Part shown: positions 7,982 to 14,921 of the stretch, one piece after another
Layout: every line of letters begins with the position of its first letter
Position numbering within the stretch: position 1 is the stretch's first letter
Assembly (NCBI GenBank): GCA_034435055.1
Contig: DAOTXS010000040.1
Coordinates: forward strand, 124,001-188,000
Origin: DAOTXS01 sp034435055
GTDB taxonomy: Bacteria; Chloroflexota; Anaerolineae; UBA4142
Direction: 5' to 3'
DNA length: 64,000 bases
Translations under genes and position numbers: made by a program
Notes under the pieces: model-generated
Told to the model about the DNA's origin: nothing
Databases searched by the model: none
The model's input: only the letters and a program-made list of their open reading frames with translations

Positions 7982-8482
7982 ATGGAACATCTAGTCTATC
8001 CAACCAAAGGGTTGAGCGAGCAAGCGTTTGAGCAAAAGCAAGTGTTATTCGAAACGTGGCACGTCAAAGCGGAGTACGCGTGGGACACCGGGGTTGCCAT
8101 CGGCAGATATTTAGCGGAACTCAAGCAAGGTCGCTTGATCGGTCGGCGCTGTTTCAAGTGCAAACGCTTGATGGTTCCGCCGCGAATGTTTTGTGAACAC
8201 TGTTTCCGCCCCACTGACGAATGGGCTTTTGTGCAAGATTCCGGCACCGTGAAAACTTTTTCGTTGTGCTATGTGCGCTGGGATATGGTGCGTTTGACGG
8301 AGCCGGAAATCCCGGCAGTGATTGACCTCGATGGCGCGTCGAAGGGGATGGGCATCTTGCACAAACTCGGCGAAGTCGATCCGAAATTGGTCAAGGTCGG
8401 CTTGAAAGTGAAAGCCGTGTGGAAACCGGCGGCGGAACGCACGGGAAGCATCACGGACATTGCATACTTCAAGCCCATCTAA
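7982..8482 (+). CDS. DUF35 / Zn-ribbon OB-fold protein (first copy)
   Basis: A 166-residue acyl-CoA-associated protein of the DUF35 family. It has a rubredoxin-like zinc ribbon with Cys57, Cys60, Cys71 and Cys74 (CFKCK ... FCEHC) followed by an OB-fold (about 80-166) ending GSITDIAYFKPI. Known relatives (ChsH2, BbsA, the archaeal thiolase/HMG-CoA synthase bridge) bind thiolase-like partners and position or channel CoA substrates. The gene lies 86 bp after a thiolase, so partnership is likely. The ribbon is intact, unlike the second copy. Confidence 0.9.
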   Translation: MEHLVYPTKGLSEQAFEQKQVLFETWHVKAEYAWDTGVAIGRYLAELKQGRLIGRRCFKCKRLMVPPRMFCEHCFRPTDEWAFVQDSGTVKTFSLCYVRWDMVRLTEPEIPAVIDLDGASKGMGILHKLGEVDPKLVKVGLKVKAVWKPAAERTGSITDIAYFKPI

Positions 8483-8546
8483 TTTTTGATTTGCGATTTT
8501 CGATTGCCGATTTCTGATTTGAATTCCAATCGAAGATCGAAAAATT
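8483..8546. repeat. AT-rich self-complementary word repeat
   Basis: GATTTGCGATTTTCGATTGCCG is answered by CAATCGAAGATCGAAAAATT, forming an imperfect palindrome between the two DUF35 genes. It is the same word set as at 1815, 12868, 36964 and 42025. Confidence 0.5.
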
Positions 8547-8556
8547 GGAGGAATGA

Positions 8557-9033
8557 ATGAGTCTCTTGAATAATCTTGAGCATCCGACGCAAGCGACGGT
8601 CTGGCGCGGCGATTTGCCGGTATATCATCGCTACACGGCGGGCGTTGCTGGGGAAAAATTCCTCCGCGCGCTCAAGGATGAAGGCAAACTGTTCGGCACG
8701 AAATGTCCCAAGTGCGGCTATGTCTATGTGCCGGCACGTCTCTACTGCGAACGCGATGCGACGCATCTCGATGATGCGACCTGGGTGCAAGTCGGACCCG
8801 AAGGTGAGTTGGTTTCGTTCAGCGCGGTCTATGTTGATCTCGACGGCAAACCCTTGGAGACGCCGCAGTGGGTTGGATTGGTCCGGCTTGATGGTGCATC
8901 CAGTGTAACGATGCATTATCTCGGCGAGATGAAAGCGCATCTCGGCGTGGGGATGAAGGTGCGAGCTGTGCTCAAGCCGGCGAACGAACGCGTCGGCTCG
9001 ATCAAAGATATCGCGTACTTCAAGCCGGTGTAA
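8557..9033 (+). CDS. DUF35 / Zn-ribbon OB-fold protein (second copy)
   Basis: A 158-residue DUF35 protein with zinc-ribbon residues Cys50, Cys53 and Cys64. The fourth ligand position is Asp67 (YCERD), so the metal site may be altered. The OB-fold ends GSIKDIAYFKPV, almost the same as the first copy, consistent with duplication and divergence. One DUF35 per thiolase-like protein suggests two cognate pairs or one heterotetramer. It is the last gene of the operon and is followed by a strong bidirectional terminator. Confidence 0.9.
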   Translation: MSLLNNLEHPTQATVWRGDLPVYHRYTAGVAGEKFLRALKDEGKLFGTKCPKCGYVYVPARLYCERDATHLDDATWVQVGPEGELVSFSAVYVDLDGKPLETPQWVGLVRLDGASSVTMHYLGEMKAHLGVGMKVRAVLKPANERVGSIKDIAYFKPV

Positions 9034-9060
9034 AATTGAAACGCGGACAAACGCGGATAA

Positions 9061-9108
9061 AAAATCAAGAGCACGTAGACAGATAGCTGTCTGTGCGCTT
9101 TTGATTTT
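9061..9108. terminator. Bidirectional terminator between convergent genes
   Basis: A long inverted repeat has 22-nt arms starting AAAATCAAGAGCAC and ending GCGCTTTTGATTTT. The few mismatches are mostly G-U compatible, and A/T runs at both ends allow termination in either direction. Confidence 0.75.
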
Positions 9109-9116
9109 AGGATGCG

Positions 9117-9920
9117 TTACAATCCAGTGGGATGCGGAGGTGAATCGTAACAGCCGTTCACCGATTGATCGAAATCAATAAGAGAGCCGGTCATCATTCC
9201 GGATTCATCGCTGGCGAGAAAGGCAATGGCTTGCGCAACCTCGCGTGGCTTGAGCAAGCGTTTGAACGGTTGCGCGGCTTCGGCGCGGGCGAGCCAGTCA
9301 GCGTCGGCGTTGTGAAAGCGCTTTTGCGTGTGGTCTTCGCCCGGCGTGTCCATCCAACCGATGTTCAACCCGTTCACACGAATCTGATCCGGCATCAGCG
9401 AGTACGCGGCGTTCTTGGTCATTGCGGCAAGCGCGGCTTTGGCGCCGCTGTATGCGATGATGAATGGCTGTCCGCCATAACTTGCCATACTGAGCACATT
9501 GACGATTGCGCCGGGAATTTTTTCGCGGCGCATAATCTTTGCCGATTCTTGCATCAGGATGAATGGCGCGCGCGTATTGATCGCAAACAGAAAATCGAAA
9601 AGTTCCGGCGACGTGTCGAGAATCGTGCCGCGCTCCGTGGCGCCGGCAGCATTGACGAGAATATCGATTCTGCCAAACGCGTGGTCGGCTTGCGCGATGA
9701 CGTTGCGACAATCATCGACCCGGGTTAAATCGGCGCGGACGAAAATCGTTTGGCACGTTGCACTCAATTCATTGGCGATGCGTTGTCCGCGTTGCGCATT
9801 GCGGCCGCAAACAACAATTCCCGCCGCGCCGCGTTCGACGAAGAGTCGCGCGGTCGCTTCGCCCAATCCTTGCGTGCCGCCGGTGATGACGGCGATTTTA
9901 CCTTCAAGTTGTTGGTTCAT
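9117..9920 (-). CDS. SDR family oxidoreductase
   Basis: A 267-residue classical short-chain dehydrogenase. The nucleotide-binding motif is TGGTQGLG (13-20), NAAGA is the structural motif, and the catalytic set is Ser in LSMASYGG with YSGAK (Tyr-x-x-x-Lys). Such enzymes oxidise or reduce hydroxyl/keto groups with NAD(P). It converges on the thiolase/DUF35 operon, so it may act on a related hydroxyacyl intermediate, but it is not co-transcribed with it. Confidence 0.92.
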   Translation of the reverse strand: MNQQLEGKIAVITGGTQGLGEATARLFVERGAAGIVVCGRNAQRGQRIANELSATCQTIFVRADLTRVDDCRNVIAQADHAFGRIDILVNAAGATERGTILDTSPELFDFLFAINTRAPFILMQESAKIMRREKIPGAIVNVLSMASYGGQPFIIAYSGAKAALAAMTKNAAYSLMPDQIRVNGLNIGWMDTPGEDHTQKRFHNADADWLARAEAAQPFKRLLKPREVAQAIAFLASDESGMMTGSLIDFDQSVNGCYDSPPHPTGL

Positions 9921-10033
9921 TCATTCAAGCTGGGTCTTGTCCCGCTTCACGCTTGGATTCTACAAGAGAACCTGCTCTCGGTCAAGCAATTTGGTTTTGA
10001 CAAAGGTTGGCGGGCGTGTTATCTTGCGAGGCG

Positions 10034-10807
10034 ATGAAGAACGCCATTGTTCTTTTTGCAATTCTCGCATTTGCGTCGCTCGCGTTGAACTGGGTCGATT
10101 ATTCGTGGGTGGGCTGGCTTCCAGCGTCGTGTATGCCGGACGATTGTTTTTGCGAAGCCCACCACGATGGCTTGATCCGCCAGCCGATCAACACGTACTC
10201 GAATCTTGCGTTTGTGCTAGTTGGTTTATTGATGCTCACCGTTGCGCGCGACGATTGGTCGAAAGGTACGCGTCACAACTTGATGTCGTTGCATCGTGCG
10301 TATCCCGTCATCTTTGGGCTTGCGGCGATTGTCATTGGCGGCGGTTCGTTTTTCTATCACGCTTCGCTCACCTTCATTGGTCAGTGGTTCGATGTGATGG
10401 GAATGTACCTGTTCGTCGGTTTTGCGATGGTCTATAGTTTTGCGCGTCTGCGTCCGATGCGCCCCTTCTATTTTATTGTCGGCTATCTTGCGATGAACGC
10501 GATGCTTGGTTATTTGCTTATCGTCAATCCGGCAATTCGGCGGCAAGTTTTTGCGGCGATGGTGTGGACCGCGTTGGCGCTTGAAATTCTCGTGTGGCTG
10601 GTCGACTCGCCGAAGATTGAAAAGCGCTGGCTCGCGGCGTCGGTGGCAAGTCTGGCTTTGGGGTACGCGATGTGGATGCTCGATGAGACCGGCGCGTGGT
10701 GCGCGCCGACGAGTTGGCTGCAAGGGCACGCGGTGTGGCATTTACTCACCGCGCTTGCGGCGGGATTGTTGTTTGTGTACTATCGCTCTGAAGCAATGAG
10801 AAAATAA
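10034..10807 (+). CDS. CREST-superfamily membrane hydrolase (alkaline ceramidase-like)
   Basis: A 257-residue integral membrane protein with about seven hydrophobic helices. It carries the CREST metal-hydrolase signatures: CEAHHDGLIRQPINTYSNL near the N-terminus, GGGSFFYHASLTFIGQWFD (Ser/His and Asp) in the middle, and QGHAVWHLL (two His) at the end. These match the zinc ligands and catalytic Ser/Asp of alkaline ceramidases. The true substrate in bacteria is uncertain. ATG 10034 is preferred over an upstream TTG because GAGGCG precedes it. It starts divergently from the SDR gene. Confidence 0.8.
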   Translation: MKNAIVLFAILAFASLALNWVDYSWVGWLPASCMPDDCFCEAHHDGLIRQPINTYSNLAFVLVGLLMLTVARDDWSKGTRHNLMSLHRAYPVIFGLAAIVIGGGSFFYHASLTFIGQWFDVMGMYLFVGFAMVYSFARLRPMRPFYFIVGYLAMNAMLGYLLIVNPAIRRQVFAAMVWTALALEILVWLVDSPKIEKRWLAASVASLALGYAMWMLDETGAWCAPTSWLQGHAVWHLLTALAAGLLFVYYRSEAMRK

Positions 10808-10840
10808 ACACGGCTCAATTTTGAACGAGGAGAAAGTAAA

Positions 10841-11626
10841 ATGGACTGGGGAATGAAGAATCGATTAGCGCAGGTCATCAAGCCCGATGGTCATTGTTTT
10901 TTTCTGGCGATGGATCACGGCTACTTTTTGGGTCCCACATCCAAACTGGAAAAGCCGGGACAAATGGTCGCGCCGTTATTGCCATACGTCGATGCGTTAT
11001 TTGTTACGCGCGGCGTGTTGCGTTCAGCCATCGATCCGCAGAACACCAAGCCAATTATTTTGCGCGTGTCCGGCGGTACGAGCGTCATCGGTGAAGATTT
11101 AGCGAATGAAGGTGTAACGACCTCGGTGGAAGAAATGGTTCGCTTGAATGTCTCGGCGGTCGGCTTGTCGATTTTTGTGGGGAGTCAGTACGAGCATCAA
11201 ACGCTGATGAACCTCGCGCAGTTGGTCAATGAGTGCGAAGCGTACGGAATTCCGGTGATGGCGGTTACAGCGGTGGGCAAGGAATTGGAAAAACGCGACT
11301 CGCGTTATCTGGCACTCGCCTGCCGCATCGCCGCGGAGTTGGGCGCGCGCGTGGTGAAAACGTACTGGTGTGAAAATTTTGAAAAGGTCGCCGAGAGTTG
11401 CCCGGTGCCGGTCGTGATGGCAGGGGGACCGAAATGCGAAACGCAACTTGAGGTGCTAGAGTTTGTGTACGATGGGATGCAACGCGGCGCAATTGGCGTG
11501 AACCTTGGGCGCAACGTGTGGCAGGACGATCATCCGGTTGCAATGGCGCGCGCGCTCCAAGCGGTGATTCACGAGCAAGCCACGCCGCCACAGGCGTACG
11601 ATCTGTTCAAGAGTATGGCGAATTGA
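10841..11626 (+). CDS. LsrF-like class I aldolase/thiolase
   Basis: A 261-residue TIM-barrel protein of the DhnA/DeoC-type class I aldolases. From memory it closely resembles LsrF, the 3-hydroxy-5-phosphonooxypentane-2,4-dione thiolase of autoinducer-2 degradation. Matching segments are MDWGMKNRL, AMDHGYFLGPT, TRGVLRS, LRVSGG, GSQYEHQTLMNL and DHPVAMARALQAV. The Schiff-base Lys lies in ARVVKTYW. No other lsr genes are near, and a zinc dehydrogenase follows instead, so it may process another phosphorylated ketone. The Shine-Dalgarno is GAGGAGAAAG. Confidence 0.85.
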   Translation: MDWGMKNRLAQVIKPDGHCFFLAMDHGYFLGPTSKLEKPGQMVAPLLPYVDALFVTRGVLRSAIDPQNTKPIILRVSGGTSVIGEDLANEGVTTSVEEMVRLNVSAVGLSIFVGSQYEHQTLMNLAQLVNECEAYGIPVMAVTAVGKELEKRDSRYLALACRIAAELGARVVKTYWCENFEKVAESCPVPVVMAGGPKCETQLEVLEFVYDGMQRGAIGVNLGRNVWQDDHPVAMARALQAVIHEQATPPQAYDLFKSMAN

Positions 11627-11628
11627 TT

Positions 11629-11706
11629 TTTACCGCCGAGAACGCAAAGAACCCAGGGAATAAATTTTGTTTTTTCTCGGCGGTCTCTGTGCACTCTGCG
11701 GTGATA
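11629..11706. repeat. Gene-less copy of the GxxExxY arm repeat
   Basis: TTTACCGCCGAGAACGCAAAG faces CTCGGCGGTCTCTGTGC and ACTCTGCGGTGATAAA, forming a roughly 78-bp imperfect palindrome. Its ends match the arms that flank the GxxExxY gene at 6245-6714. It fills the gap between the LsrF-like and dehydrogenase genes. Confidence 0.6.
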
Positions 11707-11720
11707 AAGCGAGATGATCT

Positions 11721-12746
11721 ATGCGAGTAGCAATGTACTATAACAACCGAGATGTGCGTTTGGAAGAAATGCCCAAACCGAAAATCGGCGCGGGCGAAAT
11801 TCTCGTCAAAGCGATTGCATCGGGCGTGTGCGGCAGCGATGTGATGGAGTGGTATCGCATCCAAAAAGCGCCGCGCGTCCTGGGACACGAAATGACCGGC
11901 GAAATCGTCGAGGTGGGCGAGAACGTCAAGCCATTTCAAATTGGCGACCGCGTGTTTGTAACGCATCACGTTCCGTGCAACACGTGTCGCTATTGTCTCG
12001 CTGGCTACCACACCGTTTGCGAAACGCTGCACACGACGAATTTTGATCCCGGCGGGTTTGCCGAATTCATTCGGGTGCCGGCGTTGAATGTGGATCGCGG
12101 TACGTATCGCTTGCCGGACGAAATGACGTACGAGGAGGGCACGTTTATCGAGCCGCTCGCGTGCGTCGTGCGCGCGCATCGCATTGCACGATTGCAACCC
12201 GGGCAAACGGTTCTCGTTTCGGGGAGTGGTATCGCCGGGCTTTTGCACATTGCACTTGCGCGCGCGTTAGGCGCGGGACGCATCATCGCCACCGACATCA
12301 GCGAATATCGATTGAATGCCGCGAAACGATTTGGTGCAGAAATTGTGATTCACGCGAAAGATGATGTGCCAGCAAAAGTCCGCCAGGCGAACGATAATCG
12401 CCTGGCGGATCAAGTGATGATTTGCACCGGCGCGATGTCAGCGATGAATCAAGCGCTACAATCGGTGGATCGCGGCGGGACGGTGATGTTCTTTGCGCCG
12501 ACCGAACCCGGCGTGATGTTGCCGGTGCCGGTCAACGATTTTTGGCGCAACGGCATCACGCTTTTGCCGTCGTACGGTGGCGCGCCGCTCGATTTAATGC
12601 AAGCCATCGAATTGATTCGCGCCAAGCGGGTGCCGGTTGCCGAGATGATTACGCATCGATTGGGGCTGGCGGAAACCGCCGTCGGCTTTCAGTTGGTCGC
12701 CGGCGCGGGTGAATCGATCAAAGTGATCATTGAGCCGCAACGCTAA
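11721..12746 (+). CDS. Zinc-dependent MDR alcohol/polyol dehydrogenase
   Basis: A 341-residue medium-chain dehydrogenase of the threonine/sorbitol dehydrogenase type. Catalytic zinc ligands are in GVCGSDV and GHEMTGEI. The structural zinc lobe has four Cys (HVPCNTCRYC ... TVC), and the Rossmann motif is SGSGIAGLL. The enzyme would oxidise a secondary alcohol or polyol with NAD(P). It probably forms a two-gene unit with the LsrF-like gene. The Shine-Dalgarno is weak. A strong terminator follows. Confidence 0.92.
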   Translation: MRVAMYYNNRDVRLEEMPKPKIGAGEILVKAIASGVCGSDVMEWYRIQKAPRVLGHEMTGEIVEVGENVKPFQIGDRVFVTHHVPCNTCRYCLAGYHTVCETLHTTNFDPGGFAEFIRVPALNVDRGTYRLPDEMTYEEGTFIEPLACVVRAHRIARLQPGQTVLVSGSGIAGLLHIALARALGAGRIIATDISEYRLNAAKRFGAEIVIHAKDDVPAKVRQANDNRLADQVMICTGAMSAMNQALQSVDRGGTVMFFAPTEPGVMLPVPVNDFWRNGITLLPSYGGAPLDLMQAIELIRAKRVPVAEMITHRLGLAETAVGFQLVAGAGESIKVIIEPQR

Positions 12747-12751
12747 AAACA

Positions 12752-12785
12752 AAACGAGCAGAGTCGAGTTCGATTCTGCTCGTTT
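12752..12785 (+). terminator. Intrinsic terminator after the zinc dehydrogenase
   Basis: Eleven-base arms AAACGAGCAGA (12752-12762) and TCTGCTCGTTT (12775-12785) are followed by CGTTTGG. It is symmetric enough to also serve the tRNA-Arg transcript arriving on the minus strand. Confidence 0.8.
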
Positions 12786-12789
12786 CGTT

Positions 12790-12865
12790 TGGCGCGCCTG
12801 GAGGGACTCGAACCCCCAACACTCAGTTCCGAAGACTGATGCTCTATCCATTGAGCTACAGGCGC
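12790..12865 (-). tRNA. tRNA-Arg (anticodon TCG)
   Basis: The minus strand folds as a full cloverleaf. The 7-bp acceptor is GCGCCTG/CAGGCGC, the D arm reads GCTC ... GAGC, and the anticodon loop CTTCGGA gives TCG (34-36). The T loop is TTCGAGT. The 3' CCA is encoded (12790-12792). Confidence 0.95.
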
Positions 12866-12867
12866 AA

Positions 12868-12978
12868 GGCAATTTAAGATTTCAGATTTATGATTTCTGA
12901 TTTATCGCACTTTTGCACAGTCGCAGATGTTTCGCTCTTCTTAAATCTAAAATCTGAAATCGAAAATCATAAATGGGT
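12868..12978. repeat. AT-rich self-complementary word repeat between tRNAs
   Basis: Words such as AAGATTTCAGATTTATGATT are answered by AAATCTAAAATCTGAAAT and AAAATCATAAAT across a short spacer. They form a loose palindrome between the tRNA-Arg and tRNA-His genes. Confidence 0.45.
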
Positions 12979-12981
12979 TTG

Positions 12982-13054
12982 GGTGGCCAACGGGTGTCGA
13001 ACCCGCAACCTTCTGATCCACAGTCAGACGCTCTGCCATTGAGCTATGGCCACC
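12982..13054 (-). tRNA. tRNA-His (anticodon GTG)
   Basis: On the minus strand the acceptor GTGGCCA/TGGCCAC carries an extra 5' G (13054) opposite C73, the identity element of tRNA-His. The anticodon loop CTGTGGA gives GTG and the T loop is TTCGACA. CCA is not encoded. It lies directly downstream of hisS, which charges it. Confidence 0.95.
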
Positions 13055-13094
13055 GTTTGACGCGAACATTTTAGCACGAAAGGTATACCAAGTC

Positions 13095-13140
13095 AAAAGT
13101 AAAAAGCGAAAAGGCAAAAGCAAGCCCGCTTTGTACTTTT
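13095..13140 (-). terminator. Possible terminator at the hisS 3' end
   Basis: Inverted words AAAAGTA plus AAAGCG and CGCTTT plus TACTTTT surround the hisS stop. On the minus strand the hairpin ends in a T-rich stretch. The arms are low-complexity, so confidence is limited. Confidence 0.4.
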
Positions 13141-14458
13141 AGTTTTGAACTTTGAGCTTGATGGCTTTTGCCAATTTACTCTGCTCGACGATTGTTTGTT
13201 CCCCGCTCGCCAAATCACGCAACGTCGCTTGCCGCGCGGCGTTCTCATCGGGCCCGATGATGAGAGCGAACGGAATCGCTTTGGCGGCGGCGTATTTCAA
13301 CTGTTTGCCCAAGCCATCGAATTCCAATCCCAGTTCGGTGTTGATGCCCGCGCCGCGCAATGCGTTGGCGAGTCGAATCGACGTGCCAGCCAAATCGCGG
13401 TTGAACACGGTAACCAGAACTTGCGTAACCGTCTTGCCGATGTTTGCCGGGTACATCGCGAGTTCATCCATCACATCGATGATGCGCTCGATGCCGAACG
13501 AGGTGCCGGTCATCGGTAGCGATTGATTGCTGAACAGCCCCAAAAGTTCGTCGTAACGTCCGCCGCCGGAAAGCGAACCGATTTTGGGTTCGGTAACGAC
13601 GGTCTCGTAAATCGGACCGGTGTAGTACGCCAAGCCGCGCACCATCGCAAAATCGAATTGATAATTTTCGCGCGGGACGCCGGCATCGTCAAGAAACGTC
13701 GCCAGTTGTTCCAGTTCATCCAATCCTTCCAGCGCAATGTTGACCTCGCCCAGCCGTTCGCGCGCCTCGCCAAAATTGCCGGGCGCGATGGCAATCAAAT
13801 CCATCATCTTGTCGATGACGTTTGCCGGCATCTGGCTCTTTGCCATTTCTTCGCGCACGCCATCCGCGCCGATTTTGTCCAACTTGTCGATGGAGCGATA
13901 TAATCCGCCGAGCAATTCGTTCGGCACGCCGGCGTACGTTCCGATCCCGGTCAAGATTTTGCGATTGTTGATTTTCGTGACGAACGATTTAAAGCCGAGC
14001 GTTTGCAAGGCGGTGTAAATCATCGTGATGATTTCTGCATCGGCGAGCATTGATTTACTCCCAACGATGTCGGCATCGCATTGATAGAATTCGCGATAGC
14101 GACCTTTTTGCGGGCGCTCGGCGCGGAACACTGGCGCGATTTGATAGCGCTTGAACGGCTTGGGCAAATCCGGATACATCGCGACGACGCGGGTGAGCGG
14201 GACGGTGAGATCGTACCGCAACGACAATTCTTCTTTACCCTCGCGATGCCGCGCATCGTAAATCAATTTTTCGGCGTCTTCGCCGTACTTGCCCATCAAT
14301 GTCTCGCGCAGTTCGAGGACGGGCGTTTGCAATGGCTCGAAGCCAAAACGTTGAAACACTTTTTCGATTTCGCCAATGACGTACTGGCGTTGAAGCATTC
14401 GTTGCGGCAAGATGTCGCGCATTCCGCGCGGGACACGCGGCTGAATTTTAGGCGGCAT
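13139..14458 (-). CDS. hisS: Histidyl-tRNA synthetase
   Basis: A class II aminoacyl-tRNA synthetase, cytoplasmic dimer, charging tRNA-His. The 439 residues start PRGMRDILP (family N-terminus). Motif 2 is RYREFYQCDADIVG, histidine-binding motif HisA is GLAYYTGPIYE, motif 3 is GGGRYDELLGLF followed by GTSFGIERI, and a C-terminal anticodon-binding domain starts near residue 335. ATG 14458 has GAGG seven bases upstream. Expression is probably controlled by the histidine attenuator in the 200-nt leader. tRNA-His lies just downstream. Confidence 0.97.
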   Translation of the reverse strand: MPPKIQPRVPRGMRDILPQRMLQRQYVIGEIEKVFQRFGFEPLQTPVLELRETLMGKYGEDAEKLIYDARHREGKEELSLRYDLTVPLTRVVAMYPDLPKPFKRYQIAPVFRAERPQKGRYREFYQCDADIVGSKSMLADAEIITMIYTALQTLGFKSFVTKINNRKILTGIGTYAGVPNELLGGLYRSIDKLDKIGADGVREEMAKSQMPANVIDKMMDLIAIAPGNFGEARERLGEVNIALEGLDELEQLATFLDDAGVPRENYQFDFAMVRGLAYYTGPIYETVVTEPKIGSLSGGGRYDELLGLFSNQSLPMTGTSFGIERIIDVMDELAMYPANIGKTVTQVLVTVFNRDLAGTSIRLANALRGAGINTELGLEFDGLGKQLKYAAAKAIPFALIIGPDENAARQATLRDLASGEQTIVEQSKLAKAIKLKVQN

Positions 14459-14462
14459 GAGA

Positions 14463-14502
14463 AACCTCGGTGATTAGGTGATTGGGTGATTGGGTGATTG
14501 TA
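14463..14502. repeat. Short direct repeat GGTGATTG
   Basis: Four near-identical 8-9 bp units (GGTGATTA/GGTGATTGG) lie between the attenuator terminator and the hisS start. This is simple-sequence expansion in the leader. Confidence 0.6.
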
Positions 14503-14518
14503 GATTGTTCGTTGCTCG

Positions 14519-14556
14519 AAAACAAAAACGGCGTGAACACGCTTTGCGTCCACGCC
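14519..14556 (-). terminator. Attenuator terminator in the hisS leader
   Basis: On the minus strand GGCGTGGACGC, loop AAA, then GCGTGTTCACGCC (14530-14556) is followed by GTTTTTGTTTT (14519-14529). This is a clear intrinsic terminator lying 72 nt before the hisS start codon and 27 nt after the leader-peptide stop. Its 5' arm (14550-14556) can alternatively pair with 14596-14602. Confidence 0.8.
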
Positions 14557-14561
14557 ATCTG

Positions 14562-14590
14562 ACTAGTGACTACTGCTTACTGACTACTGA
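14562..14590. repeat. Self-complementary TGACTACTG words
   Basis: Words like AGTGACTACTGCTTACTGACTACTG lie between the leader-peptide stop and the attenuator terminator. Related words occur at 35997-36035, 36141-36155, 53252-53282 and 63094-63170. Confidence 0.5.
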
Positions 14591-14673
14591 ACCCGGGCGT
14601 GGCGAAACGGCGCATCAAAATGGTGCGCGTGCGGATGATGCGAGTGGTGAGTCAAAGCGTTTCGAGTAATCAT
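14584..14673 (-). CDS. Histidine-rich leader peptide of hisS (hisL-like)
   Basis: A 29-codon reading frame starts ATG 14673 and ends TAG 14584. Eight of 29 residues are His, seven of them packed in HHSHHPHAHH (residues 9-18), and another at 25. This is the pattern of a ribosome-mediated attenuation leader: low charged tRNA-His would stall the ribosome on the His run. The ATG lies only ten nucleotides after the TATAAT box, so the mRNA is probably leaderless or nearly so. The position just upstream of hisS and the matching antiterminator/terminator support the role. Confidence 0.8.
   Translation of the reverse strand: MITRNALTHHSHHPHAHHFDAPFRHARVQ
14596..14602 (-). promoter_or_regulatory. Antiterminator segment of the hisS attenuator
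   Basis: Minus-strand CCACGCC lies within leader codons 24-26 and is perfectly complementary to GGCGTGG, the 5' arm of the terminator (14550-14556). A ribosome stalled on the upstream His run leaves this segment free to pair and block the terminator. A ribosome reaching the stop codon masks it. Confidence 0.65.
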
Positions 14674-14683
14674 CTTGATTGGC

Positions 14684-14692
14684 ATTATAGCA
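14684..14692 (-). promoter_or_regulatory. Extended -10 promoter of the hisS leader
   Basis: Minus-strand TGCTATAAT is a perfect extended -10 element. No good -35 is seen at the right distance, as expected for an extended -10 promoter. The start site near 14677 is only a few nucleotides before the leader-peptide ATG. Confidence 0.6.
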
Positions 14693-14744
14693 TACAAGGG
14701 TAAAAGAGCAAAACGGATTGTTTAGGGTGTCAAGTCCTCATGAT

Positions 14745-14845
14745 GTCATTGCGAGGAGCGTCCCGAGCGAAGCGCGAGGGATCAGCGACGAAGCAATCCC
14801 CAAGTTGCTCGGAGATTGCTTCGCCGCTGCGCGGCTCGCAATGAC
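14745..14845. repeat. GTCATTGCGAG palindromic element, copy 1
   Basis: A 101-bp imperfect palindrome runs from GTCATTGCGAG to CTCGCAATGAC with the inner arms GAAGCAATC and GATTGCTTC. It lies between the hisS promoter and the CHAT gene. Confidence 0.85.
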
Positions 14846-14921
14846 GGAGCAGCGCGACTTTGACAAAGCCCTAGAGGGGGACGACGAATGACGAAGGACG
14901 GAAGAACTTGGTCTTTTGTCC

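Noticed and set aside
14463..14502. CRISPR-like array from GGTGATT units
   Set aside because: Units are 8-9 bp with no spacers; it is a simple tandem repeat.
14459..14700. T-box riboswitch upstream of hisS
   Set aside because: No T-box consensus or stem I features seen; the His-rich leader peptide with alternative pairing explains the region better.
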